64,000 nt of DNA from Microbacterium invictum (GCF_034421375.1 NZ_CP139779.1:1302001-1366000), one strand, 5' to 3'; shown: positions 20,301 to 28,943, counted from the first letter of the stretch. Numbers and translations are program-made. Notes: a model not told the origin generated them from the sequence alone.

Positions 20301-20739
20301 GCAGCCGCCGCTCTTCCCGGATCAGTCCAGCTACGACATCCTCGCCGCAGACCTATGGGCGACCGGGATCTCCACCGACGACCACCCCCTCACCCACTTC
20401 CGCTCGGGTCTCGATGCCCGCGGGGTGCTCACCTCACAGGAGCTGCGGACCCACGACCCGGGGCGCCGCGTCGAGGTGGCGGGGCTCGTCACCCACCGTC
20501 AGCGGCCCGCCACGGCGTCGGGCATCACCTTCCTCAACCTCGAGGACGAGCACGGCGTGGTCAACGTCATCTGCTCCGTCGGCGTCTGGAACCGCTATCG
20601 CCGCGTGGCGCGGGATGCGCCGGCCCTCATCGTGCGCGGGATGCTGGAGCGATCGGAGGAGGGCGTCACCAACCTCGTCGCCGATCGCTTCGAGGATCTG
20701 CGGGTGGGCGTCGGGCACCGGTCGAGGGACTTCCGCTGA
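17329..20739 (+). CDS. dnaE2: Error-prone DNA polymerase DnaE2
   Basis: 1136 residues, C-family DNA polymerase III alpha homologue used for SOS translesion synthesis. An N-terminal PHP domain (ELHAHSSFSFLDGASSPEEL) is followed by the catalytic region with the Asp triad in PDIDVDFDSDRREE, and a C-terminal HhH and OB-fold region (VAGLVTHRQRPATASGITFLNLED). ATG 17329 gives the usual DnaE2 opening (MGFNNPGVPWSELERVL); an ATG six codons upstream is possible. Third gene of the imuA'-imuB-dnaE2 cassette. Confidence 0.95.
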   Translation: MGFNNPGVPWSELERVLSDRRRPRNVPAGADGGDSPAWSHKRGPYVPPTIERPAETVPYAELHAHSSFSFLDGASSPEELAEEAERLGLHALAVTDHDGFYGIVRFAEAAEKLQVKTVFGAELSLGHDDRAPTPSRAGDPDPEGSHLLVLARGEEGYHRLAAALTRAQLLGSEKGRPAYDLDELAARAEGHWAILTGCRKGAVRRALVDDGPAGAAAALDRLVALFGAEAVNVELMDHGNPTDTRDNDILAALARERGLPVLASNNVHYAAPERARLASAVAAIRARRGLDELDGWLPAHAAAHLRSGAEMAERFARYPGAVARTVELADELAFPLRRARPALPRQKVPEGHTPMSWLRHLVWEAVPRKYPDLSADNRARIERELQVIETKDFPGYFLIVHGIVQEARRRGILCQGRGSAANSAVCYLLDITAVDAIAYELPFERFLSSLRDEEPDIDVDFDSDRREEIIQWVYATYGRDRAAQVANVIQYRPKNAVRDVAKALGYSTGQQDAWSKQVERWGASLESGPDNDIPAQVIEYASELLKAPRHLGIHSGGMVLTDRPVGEVVPIEHARMEDRTVIQWDKDDAAWMGLVKFDLLGLGMLAALQYCFDMVHTATGERWELATLPKEEQAVYDMLCRADSIGVFQVESRAQMGLLPRLQPRRFYDLVVEIALIRPGPIQGGAVHPFVRRKLGQEPVTYAHPKLAPVLQRTLGVPVFQEQLMQMAMAIGDCSGEDADLLRRAMGSKRGVERIESLRERLYEGMARNGLVGEDADAIYRQIQAFANFGFAESHSLSFGLLVYASSWIKLHYPAAFLAGLLRAQPMGFYSPATLVADARRHGVEVQRPDLLRSDVHATLEPVGDARGATGRPECAHRNQPPVPVFDPKAPDESAAHRRDGHHAVRLGLAAIKGIGETLAAKIVTERRQRGDFRDMRDLVRRTGATAAHLEALATAGAFECFGITRREALWIAGSAAQDRAEFLPDSMVAVQPPLFPDQSSYDILAADLWATGISTDDHPLTHFRSGLDARGVLTSQELRTHDPGRRVEVAGLVTHRQRPATASGITFLNLEDEHGVVNVICSVGVWNRYRRVARDAPALIVRGMLERSEEGVTNLVADRFEDLRVGVGHRSRDFR

Positions 20740-20770
20740 CCCCTATGGCGGTAATCGCCGGGGCGGTCCC

Positions 20771-21049
20771 TCAGGCGACGCGGCGGTGCCGGCGCGAGCG
20801 GGCCTCGTCGAGGATGGTGTCGAGGGAGTCGAACCAGCCGGTCCGCACCGGCGCTTGGACCCAGACGACCTCGAACCTCGACCCGTCCTCCTGCACGTAG
20901 GCGAGGAGGCAGGCCGGATCGTCGTGAGGCAGTGCGAGGTCGGTGATGACCCATCCTCCGGCCGCAAGCCGCACCAGTTCGAACTGGTCTGCACCGAACG
21001 ATTCTCTGTCGAACGGCTCCGGCGATGTGCGCGGTGACTCGGTCAGCAT
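20771..21049 (-). CDS. Hypothetical protein, 92 residues
   Basis: A small soluble protein with a beta-rich centre (FELVRLAAGGWVITDLALPHDD...LLAYVQE) and a basic C-terminus (RSRRHRRVA). I do not recognise a family. It is convergent with dnaE2, with 31 nt between the stops. Codon use is like the surrounding core genes and the ATG follows AGGACGAGGACGCC, so it is probably a real gene. Confidence 0.6.
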   Translation of the reverse strand: MLTESPRTSPEPFDRESFGADQFELVRLAAGGWVITDLALPHDDPACLLAYVQEDGSRFEVVWVQAPVRTGWFDSLDTILDEARSRRHRRVA

Positions 21050-21290
21050 GGCGTCCTCGTCCTTCTGCCTGGAATATCAGTGAACCCCTCGCGGACGCTT
21101 TTCGGAGGACCCTTTTCTTTCGGCGTTCGGTGTGGCAATATCCGCTGCTCCAACAGGGTGAATCCGAGTCGTCGCGTGCACGCGACAGCACGGCTGCAGC
21201 GGCGTCAAGCCCCCTGACCTCCTTCCCCTCCGCTCCTACCGTGGCCGGTGCCCGTGGACGAGTGCGCCGCGGGGACACGGGAGGAACATC

Positions 21291-21485
21291 ATGGCTGACA
21301 ACCCCACACCGATCGAGCTCCAGAAGTATCTCGGCGGCGTCGACTATCCCGCCTCGCAGGATGACCTCGTCGAGGCGGCCCGAACCAACGGCGCGCCCGA
21401 CGACCTGGTCTCCGCGCTCGAGAACGCCGGGCAGGACTCGTTCGACAGCCCCACCGACGTCAGCAGCGCCGTCTCCGGCAGCTGA
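21291..21485 (+). CDS. DUF2795 domain protein
   Basis: 64 residues, nearly all DUF2795 (PIELQKYLGGVDYPASQDDLVEAARTNGAPDDLVSALENA). The domain is a small helical unit common in actinobacteria and of unknown function. A near-perfect Shine-Dalgarno (GGGAGGAACATC) precedes the ATG. About 240 nt of non-coding DNA lies upstream with no recognisable gene. Confidence 0.88.
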   Translation: MADNPTPIELQKYLGGVDYPASQDDLVEAARTNGAPDDLVSALENAGQDSFDSPTDVSSAVSGS

Positions 21486-21505
21486 CCCGCCCGCGCGCCC
21501 GCGGG

Positions 21506-22231
21506 TCACACCATCCCGGTGCCGAGCAGCGATCCGATGAGGAACGTCGCTCCCAGTGCCAGCGCACCCCCGACGACCGTGCGGATGATCGCACGGAGGC
21601 GACGGGCGCCACCGATCCACGCGGCGATATAGCCGGTGATGGCCAACGCGACGAGGACGCTGGCGAAGGTCAGCGCGATGCGCGCCGGGTGGGAGACGAG
21701 CAGGATGGTGGCCAGCGGGAGCAGGGCACCCACCGTGAACGCGACGGCGGAGGCGATTGCCGCCGACCACGGGCTCACGACGTCGCTCTGATCGATGTTC
21801 AACTCGATCGACAGGTGCGCGGCGAGGGCGTCGCTGTCGGTCAGCTCCCTCGCCACCGCGGTCGCGGTCGGCTCGCTCAGCCCCTGGGCGCGGTACAGGC
21901 CCACGAGTTCGGCGAACTCGCCCTCGGGGTCGGTGGCGAGCTCGCGGCGCTCTTTCTCGATCAGCGCGTGCTCGCTGTCGCGCTGACTCGAGACCGACAC
22001 GTATTCGCCGAGGGCCATCGAGACCGCGCCGCCGACGAGGGCCGCTGCCCCTGCGAGCAGGACCGGACCTACCTCCGCCGTCGCGCCCGCCACGCCCACG
22101 ACTACCGCTGCGGTGGAGACGATGCCGTCGTTGGCACCGAGCACCCCGGCGCGCAGGCCATTGAGGCGCTGGGCGAGCCCCGGCCGGTGCGGCTCATCGG
22201 GGTGCGGGCCGAGAGGCCGATCGTCGGTCAT
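21506..22231 (-). CDS. VIT1/CCC1 family metal transporter
   Basis: 241 residues. The N-terminus LRAGVLGANDGIVSTAAVVVGVAGA and GGAVSMALGEYVSVSSQRDSE are hallmark CCC1/VIT1 sequences, followed by a cytoplasmic metal-binding loop and three more hydrophobic segments, for about five TM helices in all. Members export or store Fe(II) and Mn(II). It is convergent with the DUF2795 gene and close behind two other minus-strand genes. Confidence 0.9.
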   Translation of the reverse strand: MTDDRPLGPHPDEPHRPGLAQRLNGLRAGVLGANDGIVSTAAVVVGVAGATAEVGPVLLAGAAALVGGAVSMALGEYVSVSSQRDSEHALIEKERRELATDPEGEFAELVGLYRAQGLSEPTATAVARELTDSDALAAHLSIELNIDQSDVVSPWSAAIASAVAFTVGALLPLATILLVSHPARIALTFASVLVALAITGYIAAWIGGARRLRAIIRTVVGGALALGATFLIGSLLGTGMV

Positions 22232-22240
22232 CTTCTGACG

Positions 22241-22543
22241 TTAGCGGCCGGTCGGGTGTCGTCGCCCGAGGAGAAAACCTGCGATGATGCCGAACCCGAG
22301 GAGACCGGCGACCGCAATTGCGACTCCGGCCACCATGAGCGGCGTCAACACGACGAGCGAGCTGGGGAAGAAGGCGGCGCCCGCGAGCGGCTGATAGGCG
22401 AACCACCCGAAGGATGCCGCGCCGGCGGAATTCCCCACCAGGTACACCGTGATGCCGCCGAGGACGAGCAAGCCTGCGATGATCGCGGCGATCACGAGGC
22501 CGCCCGGCATCCGACGCATGACGCTCACGATAGCGACGCTCAT
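22241..22543 (-). CDS. Small membrane protein, three hydrophobic segments
   Basis: 100 residues with hydrophobic segments at about 14-36, 40-58 and 66-92, and a positively charged end (GRRHPTGR). No family recognised. Its ATG directly follows the TAG of the upstream gene with no spacer, and an in-frame ATG at 22519 could also serve. It is probably co-transcribed with the secreted protein encoded upstream. Confidence 0.6.
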   Translation of the reverse strand: MSVAIVSVMRRMPGGLVIAAIIAGLLVLGGITVYLVGNSAGAASFGWFAYQPLAGAAFFPSSLVVLTPLMVAGVAIAVAGLLGFGIIAGFLLGRRHPTGR

Positions 22544-23317
22544 CTACGCGAACATCTGACGCAGCACGGCGAGGTCACCGCCGTCGAGCGCGCGCGCAAT
22601 GAGATCGGCGTCGGCCGGGTCGGGAAAGAGGTGAGCCAAGTCGTTCGCGAAGATGGCTCGCATCGCGTCGAGATCGCCCGCATGTGCGGCGGCGCTCATC
22701 GCCTCTACGGCGAGTTGATACGGAATCTGCTGGTAGCCGGCGGGGGCGTCGTCGGGGTTGAAGTACGGAATCCAGGGGATGGAGCTGTCGGGACGCAACA
22801 GAAGAACTTCTCCCGGCTGGATCGTCCGCGTGTGGTTGAGCATCGTGATCATCAGTGGGTTCGCGATACAGAACCGATCACCGATGGCGTGAGGCGCGTC
22901 ACCGGGAGCAACGGTGTAGGTCACGACCTCACCCTGGTCGTTCAGACCCGTCGTCCCCGCGGCCAGGTCTCGTACGCCACGGTCCACCAGGTCGCCGCTC
23001 AAGCTCGCCTTCATCCGGCCGATGTGAAGCCACGCCGGCTTGTCGCATCCCGCGGGGTTGCCCTTCGGGATCGCGGTGCCGTTGCCGACGTACACGTACC
23101 CATCGCCAAGCTCGTCGAGCATTCGGTCCGGGTTGGCATCGTCATCACCAGACGCAGGCTCGGCAGGCGCCTCCACGACGCGCTCCTCGGCCGGTGGGGA
23201 TAGTGCCCAGGACGACACCGCGCCATAGACGCCTGCCACAGCGGGAGCCGCGAGAGCAACGAGGCTGGCGACGCCCGCCACGACAACGCCGGTTGCGACC
23301 TTGGCAGCGCGACTCAT
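22544..23317 (-). CDS. Secreted or anchored protein with LysM-like segment
   Basis: 257 residues. An N-terminal hydrophobic signal or anchor (about residues 8-35) is followed by an acidic linker and a globular domain. The segment VVTYTVAPGDAPHAIGDRFCI...MLNHTRTIQPGEVLLL has the spacing of a LysM fold (T-V-x-x-G-D ... I-x-x-G-x-x-L), suggesting cell-wall binding. Two Cys residues (GCDKPAW and DRFCIAN) could form a disulfide. The C-terminal part is helical and Ala/Asp-rich. The function is not known and the LysM assignment is tentative. Confidence 0.6.
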   Translation of the reverse strand: MSRAAKVATGVVVAGVASLVALAAPAVAGVYGAVSSWALSPPAEERVVEAPAEPASGDDDANPDRMLDELGDGYVYVGNGTAIPKGNPAGCDKPAWLHIGRMKASLSGDLVDRGVRDLAAGTTGLNDQGEVVTYTVAPGDAPHAIGDRFCIANPLMITMLNHTRTIQPGEVLLLRPDSSIPWIPYFNPDDAPAGYQQIPYQLAVEAMSAAAHAGDLDAMRAIFANDLAHLFPDPADADLIARALDGGDLAVLRQMFA

Positions 23318-23404
23318 GTGAGGAACCTAACCTGATGGACCGACTCGTGCCAGACCAGTGGCCGTGTCAGTCTTCGGTCACATCACGGTTCAGCAGGCGG
23401 CGGC

Positions 23405-23602
23405 TCAGGCGACGAGCGCCAGCGCCCGGGCGAGTGACTCGGTCGACTCGTGGTTCTCGGTGAAGGGGACGATGCCGAAGTAGCTGCCGATCACGAGCAG
23501 GAAGACGAAGATGATCGACAGGAACAGGATGCCGAGCGACGCCAGGGACAGCAGGAGCGGAAGACGGGAGGTCACCTCTCCATGATGGCGCATCCGCGTC
23601 AT
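23405..23602 (-). CDS. Small single-TM protein
   Basis: 65 residues with one long hydrophobic stretch (LLLSLASLGILFLSIIFVFLL) and a short polar C-terminus. A GTG at 23575 inside the frame is an equally plausible start (VTSRLPLLL). No family recognised. It stands alone between the LysM-like protein gene and the SRPBCC gene. Confidence 0.5.
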   Translation of the reverse strand: MTRMRHHGEVTSRLPLLLSLASLGILFLSIIFVFLLVIGSYFGIVPFTENHESTESLARALALVA

Positions 23603-23630
23603 CCGAGATCGACCGATCTCTCGACGACGA

Positions 23631-24065
23631 TCAGCGCGATTCCAGAATCTGGCGCACCCGGCCGAGCCCGGTCGCCAGGGTCGAGCGGATGGTGTCTTCG
23701 ATCATCGGCTCCACCAGCCGCAGCATGCCCGACGGCTCGCCGTCGATGGTGGCGCTGACGCGCGTCGCCGCCCCGTCGTCGGTGAGCTCGAACAGGAGGG
23801 ATGTCGGGAACGTCCCCTTCGTGCTGACGATGGCCATCCGTCCCGGCGGCACGTACTCGGTGACCCGCCAGTCGAAGTCGACCTCGCGGCCCATCACTCG
23901 CATCCGGCTGTGGATCGTGCTCCCCACCCCGACCGGCGGCGGCGAGGTCAGCGCCTCCGAAATGACGGTGTCATCCCATTCGGGGCGCCGGCCGGCGTCG
24001 GTGAGGTACGCGAACACGTCGGAGCGCGGCCGCGCAATGGTCACGACCTCGGTCACCGAGAACAT
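23631..24065 (-). CDS. SRPBCC (START-like) family protein
   Basis: 144 residues with the pattern of a polyketide-cyclase/dehydrase SRPBCC fold: EVVTIARPRSDVFAYLTDAGRRPEWDDTV at the N-terminus and a long C-terminal helix (MIEDTIRSTLATGLGRVRQILES). Such proteins bind hydrophobic ligands, and the ligand here is unknown. The ATG lies 13 nt after the stop of the PEP-mutase-like gene on the same strand, indicating an operon. Confidence 0.82.
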   Translation of the reverse strand: MFSVTEVVTIARPRSDVFAYLTDAGRRPEWDDTVISEALTSPPPVGVGSTIHSRMRVMGREVDFDWRVTEYVPPGRMAIVSTKGTFPTSLLFELTDDGAATRVSATIDGEPSGMLRLVEPMIEDTIRSTLATGLGRVRQILESR

Positions 24066-24078
24066 GGCGGGAGCGCCG

Positions 24079-24861
24079 TCAGTTGAGTTCGGGGGTGTCG
24101 TCGGGGATGACCCCGTCGCCGTAGAGCGACGTGCCCAGGTCGCGCAGGGCCCGCAGGGCGACCCGCTGAGTGAGCGGGCCGTACGAGATGCGGGCGACGC
24201 CGAGCTGCTCGTACTCCTTGGCCGGAAGGGCACCGGGGAATCCGATGACCGAGAGCTTCCCGCGGCCCAGGGCCTCGACGATCCGCTCGACGTGCGCACG
24301 CTGGATGGCGCCCGGGACGAATACGACGGCAGCCCCCTCGTCGAGGAACGCGCGGCCGCGCCGGATGGCCTCCTCGATGCGCTCGTCGATCGGGGCGTCG
24401 CCGCCGCGCAGAAGCGCGTCGGTGCGGGCGTTCAGCTGGAAGGGCACGCCCTCGGCCTCGGCCGCACGCACGATCGCGCGGACCCGCGCGACGGCATCGT
24501 CGAAGGGGCGCATGCGGTCTTCGACGTTGGCGCCCACGATGCCGAGCCCGATCGCGCGGCGCACCGTTTCGCCCGGCTCGTCGTACCCGTCGTCGAGGTC
24601 GGCGCTGACCGGCAGGTCGACGGACTGGGCGATCCGCCCCGCCGCCTCGAGGGCGGTGTCGAGCGGCATCCCGCCGTCGGGGTAGCCGAGGCTCGCGGCG
24701 ATCGAGTGCCCGGCGGTCGCGAGCGCGCGGGTCTCGGGCAGGTCGGCGATCGTCCGGGCGCTGATGACGTCCCAGACGTTCACCACCCGCAGGATCTCGG
24801 GTGCCTGGTGGAGCGTCTGAAGGGTGCGGGCCTTGTCCTGGGTGCTGGTACCGGAGGTCAT
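24079..24861 (-). CDS. Isocitrate lyase / phosphoenolpyruvate mutase family protein
   Basis: 260 residues, a TIM-barrel of the ICL/PEPM superfamily. Visible signatures are VVNVWDVISARTI near the N-terminus, the metal-binding DLDDGYDEPGETV, GANVEDR, and NARTDALL. The Cys of the isocitrate-lyase KKCGH motif is missing, so a C-C or P-C lyase on another 2-oxo acid, such as oxaloacetate-type or 2-methylisocitrate-like substrates, is more likely. The substrate cannot be assigned. It is co-directional with the SRPBCC and peroxiredoxin genes. Confidence 0.85.
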   Translation of the reverse strand: MTSGTSTQDKARTLQTLHQAPEILRVVNVWDVISARTIADLPETRALATAGHSIAASLGYPDGGMPLDTALEAAGRIAQSVDLPVSADLDDGYDEPGETVRRAIGLGIVGANVEDRMRPFDDAVARVRAIVRAAEAEGVPFQLNARTDALLRGGDAPIDERIEEAIRRGRAFLDEGAAVVFVPGAIQRAHVERIVEALGRGKLSVIGFPGALPAKEYEQLGVARISYGPLTQRVALRALRDLGTSLYGDGVIPDDTPELN

Positions 24862-24870
24862 ACCGCGACG

Positions 24871-25554
24871 CTACCCGACCCTCACGGTGTCGAGCGCGTC
24901 GAGGGCCGCGAGGATCTCGCTCGTCTCGGTGCGCTGGGTGTAGTCGACCTGGATGTCGGCGAAGACGACGGTCCGGGAAGGGTCGAGCACGATCACCGAC
25001 GGGAACGGGATCGCGGGGGTGTCATCGGCGTTGCTGTCCTTGACGGCGAAGCCGAGCTCGGTGTGGGCCTCCTGCGCGGCGGCGCTCGGCGCGGTGACGA
25101 TGCCCAGCTCGTGCGCGAGCGCGTTGCCCGGGTCGGAGACGACGGTGTAGCCGAGCTCGCCCTTCTCGACGGCCGCGGCGGTGCCATCGGGGGACTGGGG
25201 ACTGATCGCGATCAGAGCGACCCCGCGCTCGTCGAGGGCGGGTGCGAGCGACCGCTGGTAGTGGGCGAGGGTGATGTTGCAGAACGGACACCACGCGCCA
25301 CGGTAGAAGACCAGCACCGCCGGGCGGTCGCCGAGCAGCGAGGCGAGGTCACGCGCCTCCCCCCGCACATCGATCACCGTGGCTGCCGGCAGGGTGTCGC
25401 CGACCGACACGACGCCGTCGGGAACACCGGCCTCGCGCAGGTCGCGCTGCTCACCGTCGAAGACCGCGGAGAGTTTCGGGCCGACGGCCTCGGAGAAGCC
25501 GGGCACGAACGCGGTGACTTCGTCGGCGATGGTCGTGGGGGAGGTCGTGCTCAT
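24871..25554 (-). CDS. AhpC/TSA-type peroxiredoxin
   Basis: 227 residues with a thioredoxin fold and the motif FYRGAWCPFCNITLAHYQ. The first Cys is the presumed peroxidatic residue, and the CPFC arrangement is typical of the peroxiredoxin-like subgroup (PRX_like2). It probably reduces peroxides in the cytoplasm. It is followed after 9 nt by the PEP-mutase-like gene, forming a three-gene unit with the SRPBCC gene. ATG 25554 follows AGAGGAGTACTT. Confidence 0.88.
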   Translation of the reverse strand: MSTTSPTTIADEVTAFVPGFSEAVGPKLSAVFDGEQRDLREAGVPDGVVSVGDTLPAATVIDVRGEARDLASLLGDRPAVLVFYRGAWCPFCNITLAHYQRSLAPALDERGVALIAISPQSPDGTAAAVEKGELGYTVVSDPGNALAHELGIVTAPSAAAQEAHTELGFAVKDSNADDTPAIPFPSVIVLDPSRTVVFADIQVDYTQRTETSEILAALDALDTVRVG

Positions 25555-25689
25555 AAGTACTCCTCTGTCGAAGATCGGATGTCGGTGGGGCCGCGCGCCG
25601 ACGGCGGCGTGCTCCGATTATTCGGCGCCCTCCGAAGTGCGGGCTCCGGAAGGCCGGAAATCGCAGTCACGATCCGTAACACTCGGGCG

Positions 25690-27288
25690 TCAGCCGCTGA
25701 ACGCGTCGACGAACCGGTCGCGGAAGGCATCCATGCGCCACACCGGCGCATCCACGGACGGGCGGAACCCGGCATCCCATCCCCACGCCTCGATCCGTTC
25801 GAACACCGCGGGGTCTTTCGACACGATCGTGACGGGCACGTCGCTGTCGGCATCCGGCCCGCTGACGACACGAGAGGGCTGGTGATCGCCGACCAGCATG
25901 AGAACGAGATCCTCGGGGTCGTAGGTCTCGACGAACGACAGGGTCGCACCGAGCGAGTACTCCATCGATTCGGCGTAGTCGGCGCGGGTGCGTCGCTCGT
26001 CGGGCCAGAAGCCTGCTGCGGCCGCGTCATCCAGCTGTCCGGCGAAGCGGCTGCCGTCGCCGAGGTCCGCCCACGGCACGAGCCGGGGCGTCGGGCTCCA
26101 CGGCGTGTGCGACGAGACAAGGGAGACCTCGGCCATGATCGGCGCGCCGTCGCGGCTCAGCTCCTCGTCGAAGAAGCGCTGCCAGGTGAACTGATCGGGC
26201 ACGCGCGCGAAGCCGAAGGCGGGGCCGGCGTACGCGAGTTCCTGCTCGTCGAGCATCCGATCGAAGCCGTAGAACGCCTCACCCTCCGGCCACGGCTCGG
26301 TGTGCGCGGGGTTAACCGTGACCGTGCGCCACCCGGTCTCGCCGAACAGGCGGCTCAGCGTCATCCGCTCACTCGACAGCAGCGCGTCATATTTCTGCTG
26401 CGTGTCGACCCACGCGCCGCTCTGCAACGTGCCGTGGGCGAGCCAGCTCACGCCGCCGAAGGTGGGGGAGGTGAGGAACGCGCTCTCGGCGCGGTATCCG
26501 TTCTCGGCCAGCCGCGCGGCGCTCTCGTCGATCAGCCGCGTTATGCCCGCCATCTCGTCGGCGTCCGACACCGCGACCTCGCCGTAGCTCTCGACGAACG
26601 CGATCACGACGTCCTTGCCGCGGAGCCCGGCGAGGGGGTCGCCGGGAGCGCTACCGGCGAGCGAGTCGTCCTGGAGCGCCCGTTCGAACGCCTCCTGGTC
26701 GGGGATGCTCTCCGCCGCCTGCACGGCTTCGCCGACGAGGGTTCTCGTGACATCCGCCGCCGCGACAGCTGCTCCGGTCGGATGCTGCGCCCCGACGACC
26801 GACAGGATCACCCACGCGGTCGCCGCGGCGGCGACCGCCATCCGTCCCCGCGCGCCCAGATGCGTCACCGACCGGGCGCACCGCAGCACGCACCGGCCGA
26901 CCACGAACACGGCGGCAACAGCGACACCAATGATCACGAGCGCTGCGAGGGCCGCGGTGAACGGCCCCACGACGTCCTGCACCACCTTGTAGGCGTTGAC
27001 GACGGCGCGCCAGTCTTCGGTGGCGGCGAATCCGCGATCGATCGTTCCCCGGAACGTCAGGTCGAGCAGGGCGACGAGCGCCGCGATCACGGTGACCGCC
27101 CCGAACGCATACGCGACGACTCGCTGGAAGACGCCGCGAACGGCGACGACGAGCAGCAGCACGAGGATCGTCTCCACCGGCAGCCGCGCCGCGAGGCCCG
27201 TGCCGGGATCGAGCGCACCCGCGAGAAGCGGCGCGCCGAGGACCGTCACCCAGGCGAGAGCGGTGACGATCGACGCCCGCCAGGTCAC
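25690..27288 (-). CDS. Membrane-anchored sulfatase / alkaline-phosphatase-fold protein
   Basis: 532 residues. Four to five N-terminal TM helices (about 1-165) precede an extracytoplasmic alkaline-phosphatase-superfamily domain resembling sulfatases and lipoteichoic acid synthases: GKDVVIAFVESYGEVAV (first metal-binding region), LTSPTFGGVSWLAHGTL where the nucleophile Thr or Ser is expected, and LVLMLVGDHQPSRVV (metal-binding Asp-His). It may transfer or hydrolyse phospho- or sulfo-groups on cell-envelope polymers; the substrate is unknown. The gene stands alone, 93 nt upstream of the flavin monooxygenase stop. Confidence 0.75.
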   Translation of the reverse strand: MTWRASIVTALAWVTVLGAPLLAGALDPGTGLAARLPVETILVLLLVVAVRGVFQRVVAYAFGAVTVIAALVALLDLTFRGTIDRGFAATEDWRAVVNAYKVVQDVVGPFTAALAALVIIGVAVAAVFVVGRCVLRCARSVTHLGARGRMAVAAAATAWVILSVVGAQHPTGAAVAAADVTRTLVGEAVQAAESIPDQEAFERALQDDSLAGSAPGDPLAGLRGKDVVIAFVESYGEVAVSDADEMAGITRLIDESAARLAENGYRAESAFLTSPTFGGVSWLAHGTLQSGAWVDTQQKYDALLSSERMTLSRLFGETGWRTVTVNPAHTEPWPEGEAFYGFDRMLDEQELAYAGPAFGFARVPDQFTWQRFFDEELSRDGAPIMAEVSLVSSHTPWSPTPRLVPWADLGDGSRFAGQLDDAAAAGFWPDERRTRADYAESMEYSLGATLSFVETYDPEDLVLMLVGDHQPSRVVSGPDADSDVPVTIVSKDPAVFERIEAWGWDAGFRPSVDAPVWRMDAFRDRFVDAFSG

Positions 27289-27381
27289 CGGCGCCGGCGG
27301 CGCGACACCAGACCCGCCACCGAGGTGACGATTCTGCGGGTGCTGCGCGGCAGCCGTGGCATCCTGTCCGATACCGCGACG

Positions 27382-28767
27382 CTACCCGACGGGGAGGCCC
27401 TGCCCGACGGTGTAGCGGGATCCGTGATGGTCGCTCGGGAGGCGGTCGCCGCGACCGTGCAGCTTCTGCCGCAGGGTGCCGGGCTCGTACGCCTCGGGGT
27501 AGACGCCCCGGCGCCGCAGCTCGGGAATGACCCATTTCACGATGTCTTCGAACGTGCCGGGGGTGATCGCGTAGGCGAGGTTGAAACCGTCGACATCCGT
27601 CTCGTCGACCCACGCCTGCAGCTCGTCGGCGATCTCTTCCGGCCCGCCCACGATCAGCGGGCCGAGACCGCCGATCGCGCTGTGACGGCCGATGTCGCGG
27701 ACGACCCATTCCTCGCCATCGTCGTTCGCGGCCTGGAAGTTCGAGACCGTCGACTGGATGGCGTTGCTCTTCACGTTGCCGATCGGGTCATCGAGGTCGT
27801 ACTCCGACAGGTCGACGCCCATCCACCCCGACATGAAGACGAGGGCCCCCTCTGGGCTGGCGTACTGCAAGAAGTCGGCGTGCTTGGCCCGCGCCTTCTC
27901 GGGGGTCTCGTCGGTGATGATCGTCAGCAGGGTGTAGATCTTCGCGGCGTCGCGTGGACGCCCCGCGGCTTCGAGGGCGTCGCGGATGCGCGCGACGGTC
28001 GACTTGAGGACGTGCTTGGTGGGGGCGGCGACGAAGATCGCCTCGGCGTTGCCGGCGGCGAACGCGATGCCGCGCGGCGAGGCCCCCGCCTGATAGATCA
28101 CGGGCGTTCGCTGCGGCGACGGTTCGCTGAGGTGGATGCCGGGGACGGTGTAGTGAGTGCCGTAGTGGCCGATCTCGTGCACCTTGGCCGGGTCGGTAAA
28201 GACGCCGGTCCCGCGGTCGCGGACCACCGCGTCATCCTCCCAAGACCCCTCCCAGAGTTTGTAGAGCACCTCGAGGTACTCGTCGGCGACGTCGTAGCGC
28301 TGGTCGTGCTCGAGCTGGTCGTCGTGCCCCATGTTCCGCGCGGCGCTCGGCAGGTATCCGGTGACGACGTTCCAGCCGACCCGGCCCTTGGTGAGGTGAT
28401 CGAGCGTCGACATGCGCCGGGCGAACGGGTAGGGGTGCTCGTACGCGGTACCCGCGGTCACCCCGAATCCGAGGTTCTCGGTGACGGCGGCCATCGCCGA
28501 CACGAGCAGGATCGGGTCGTTCACCGGCACCTGCGCGCCGTGACGGATCGCGGCCTCGTTCGAGTTGCCGTACACGTCGTAGGTGCCGAGCACATCGGCG
28601 ATGAAGATGCCGTCGAAGGTGCCCTGTTCGAGAAGCCGTGCGAGGTCGGTCCAGTAGGAGAGGTCCTTGTACCGGGCGGACTGGTCATCGGGATGACGCC
28701 ACATGCCGGATGACTGGTGCGCGACACAGTTCATGTCGAAGGCGTTGAACCGGATCTGCTTGCTCAT
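27382..28767 (-). CDS. LLM-class flavin-dependent monooxygenase (NtaA/SnaA/DszA type)
   Basis: 461 residues, a TIM-barrel flavin monooxygenase that uses FMNH2 from a partner reductase. Typical sequences are FNAFDMNCVAHQSSGMWRHP, DGIFIADVLGTYDVYGN, LTKGRVGWNVVTGYL, and RTPVIYQAGASPRG. NtaA-type enzymes oxidise nitrilotriacetate, sulfur heterocycles or similar organics, but no specific substrate can be assigned. ATG 28767 is chosen because upstream in-frame residues do not fit the family. No reductase gene adjoins it. Confidence 0.88.
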   Translation of the reverse strand: MSKQIRFNAFDMNCVAHQSSGMWRHPDDQSARYKDLSYWTDLARLLEQGTFDGIFIADVLGTYDVYGNSNEAAIRHGAQVPVNDPILLVSAMAAVTENLGFGVTAGTAYEHPYPFARRMSTLDHLTKGRVGWNVVTGYLPSAARNMGHDDQLEHDQRYDVADEYLEVLYKLWEGSWEDDAVVRDRGTGVFTDPAKVHEIGHYGTHYTVPGIHLSEPSPQRTPVIYQAGASPRGIAFAAGNAEAIFVAAPTKHVLKSTVARIRDALEAAGRPRDAAKIYTLLTIITDETPEKARAKHADFLQYASPEGALVFMSGWMGVDLSEYDLDDPIGNVKSNAIQSTVSNFQAANDDGEEWVVRDIGRHSAIGGLGPLIVGGPEEIADELQAWVDETDVDGFNLAYAITPGTFEDIVKWVIPELRRRGVYPEAYEPGTLRQKLHGRGDRLPSDHHGSRYTVGQGLPVG

Positions 28768-28943
28768 GCTTCCAGCATCGGGATGACGTCCGGGGAGGTC
28801 GACCGGGCTGTCATCGGGCGTCACACTGCGGGGTGCGCGGCTCGGAGGCCGTTGACGTGGTCTACGACGAGGCGGACGATGGGCGTTGAGGCCAGCCGAG
28901 GTGTTCGGTGAGGCCCGACACCGCAGGAACCGGGGGACCGACC

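Noticed and set aside
23689..28713. A 1674-codon open frame on the plus strand
   Set aside because: It lies antisense to six well-supported minus-strand genes and has the low-complexity Arg/Val/Gly/Asp composition expected of a shadow of GC-rich coding DNA.
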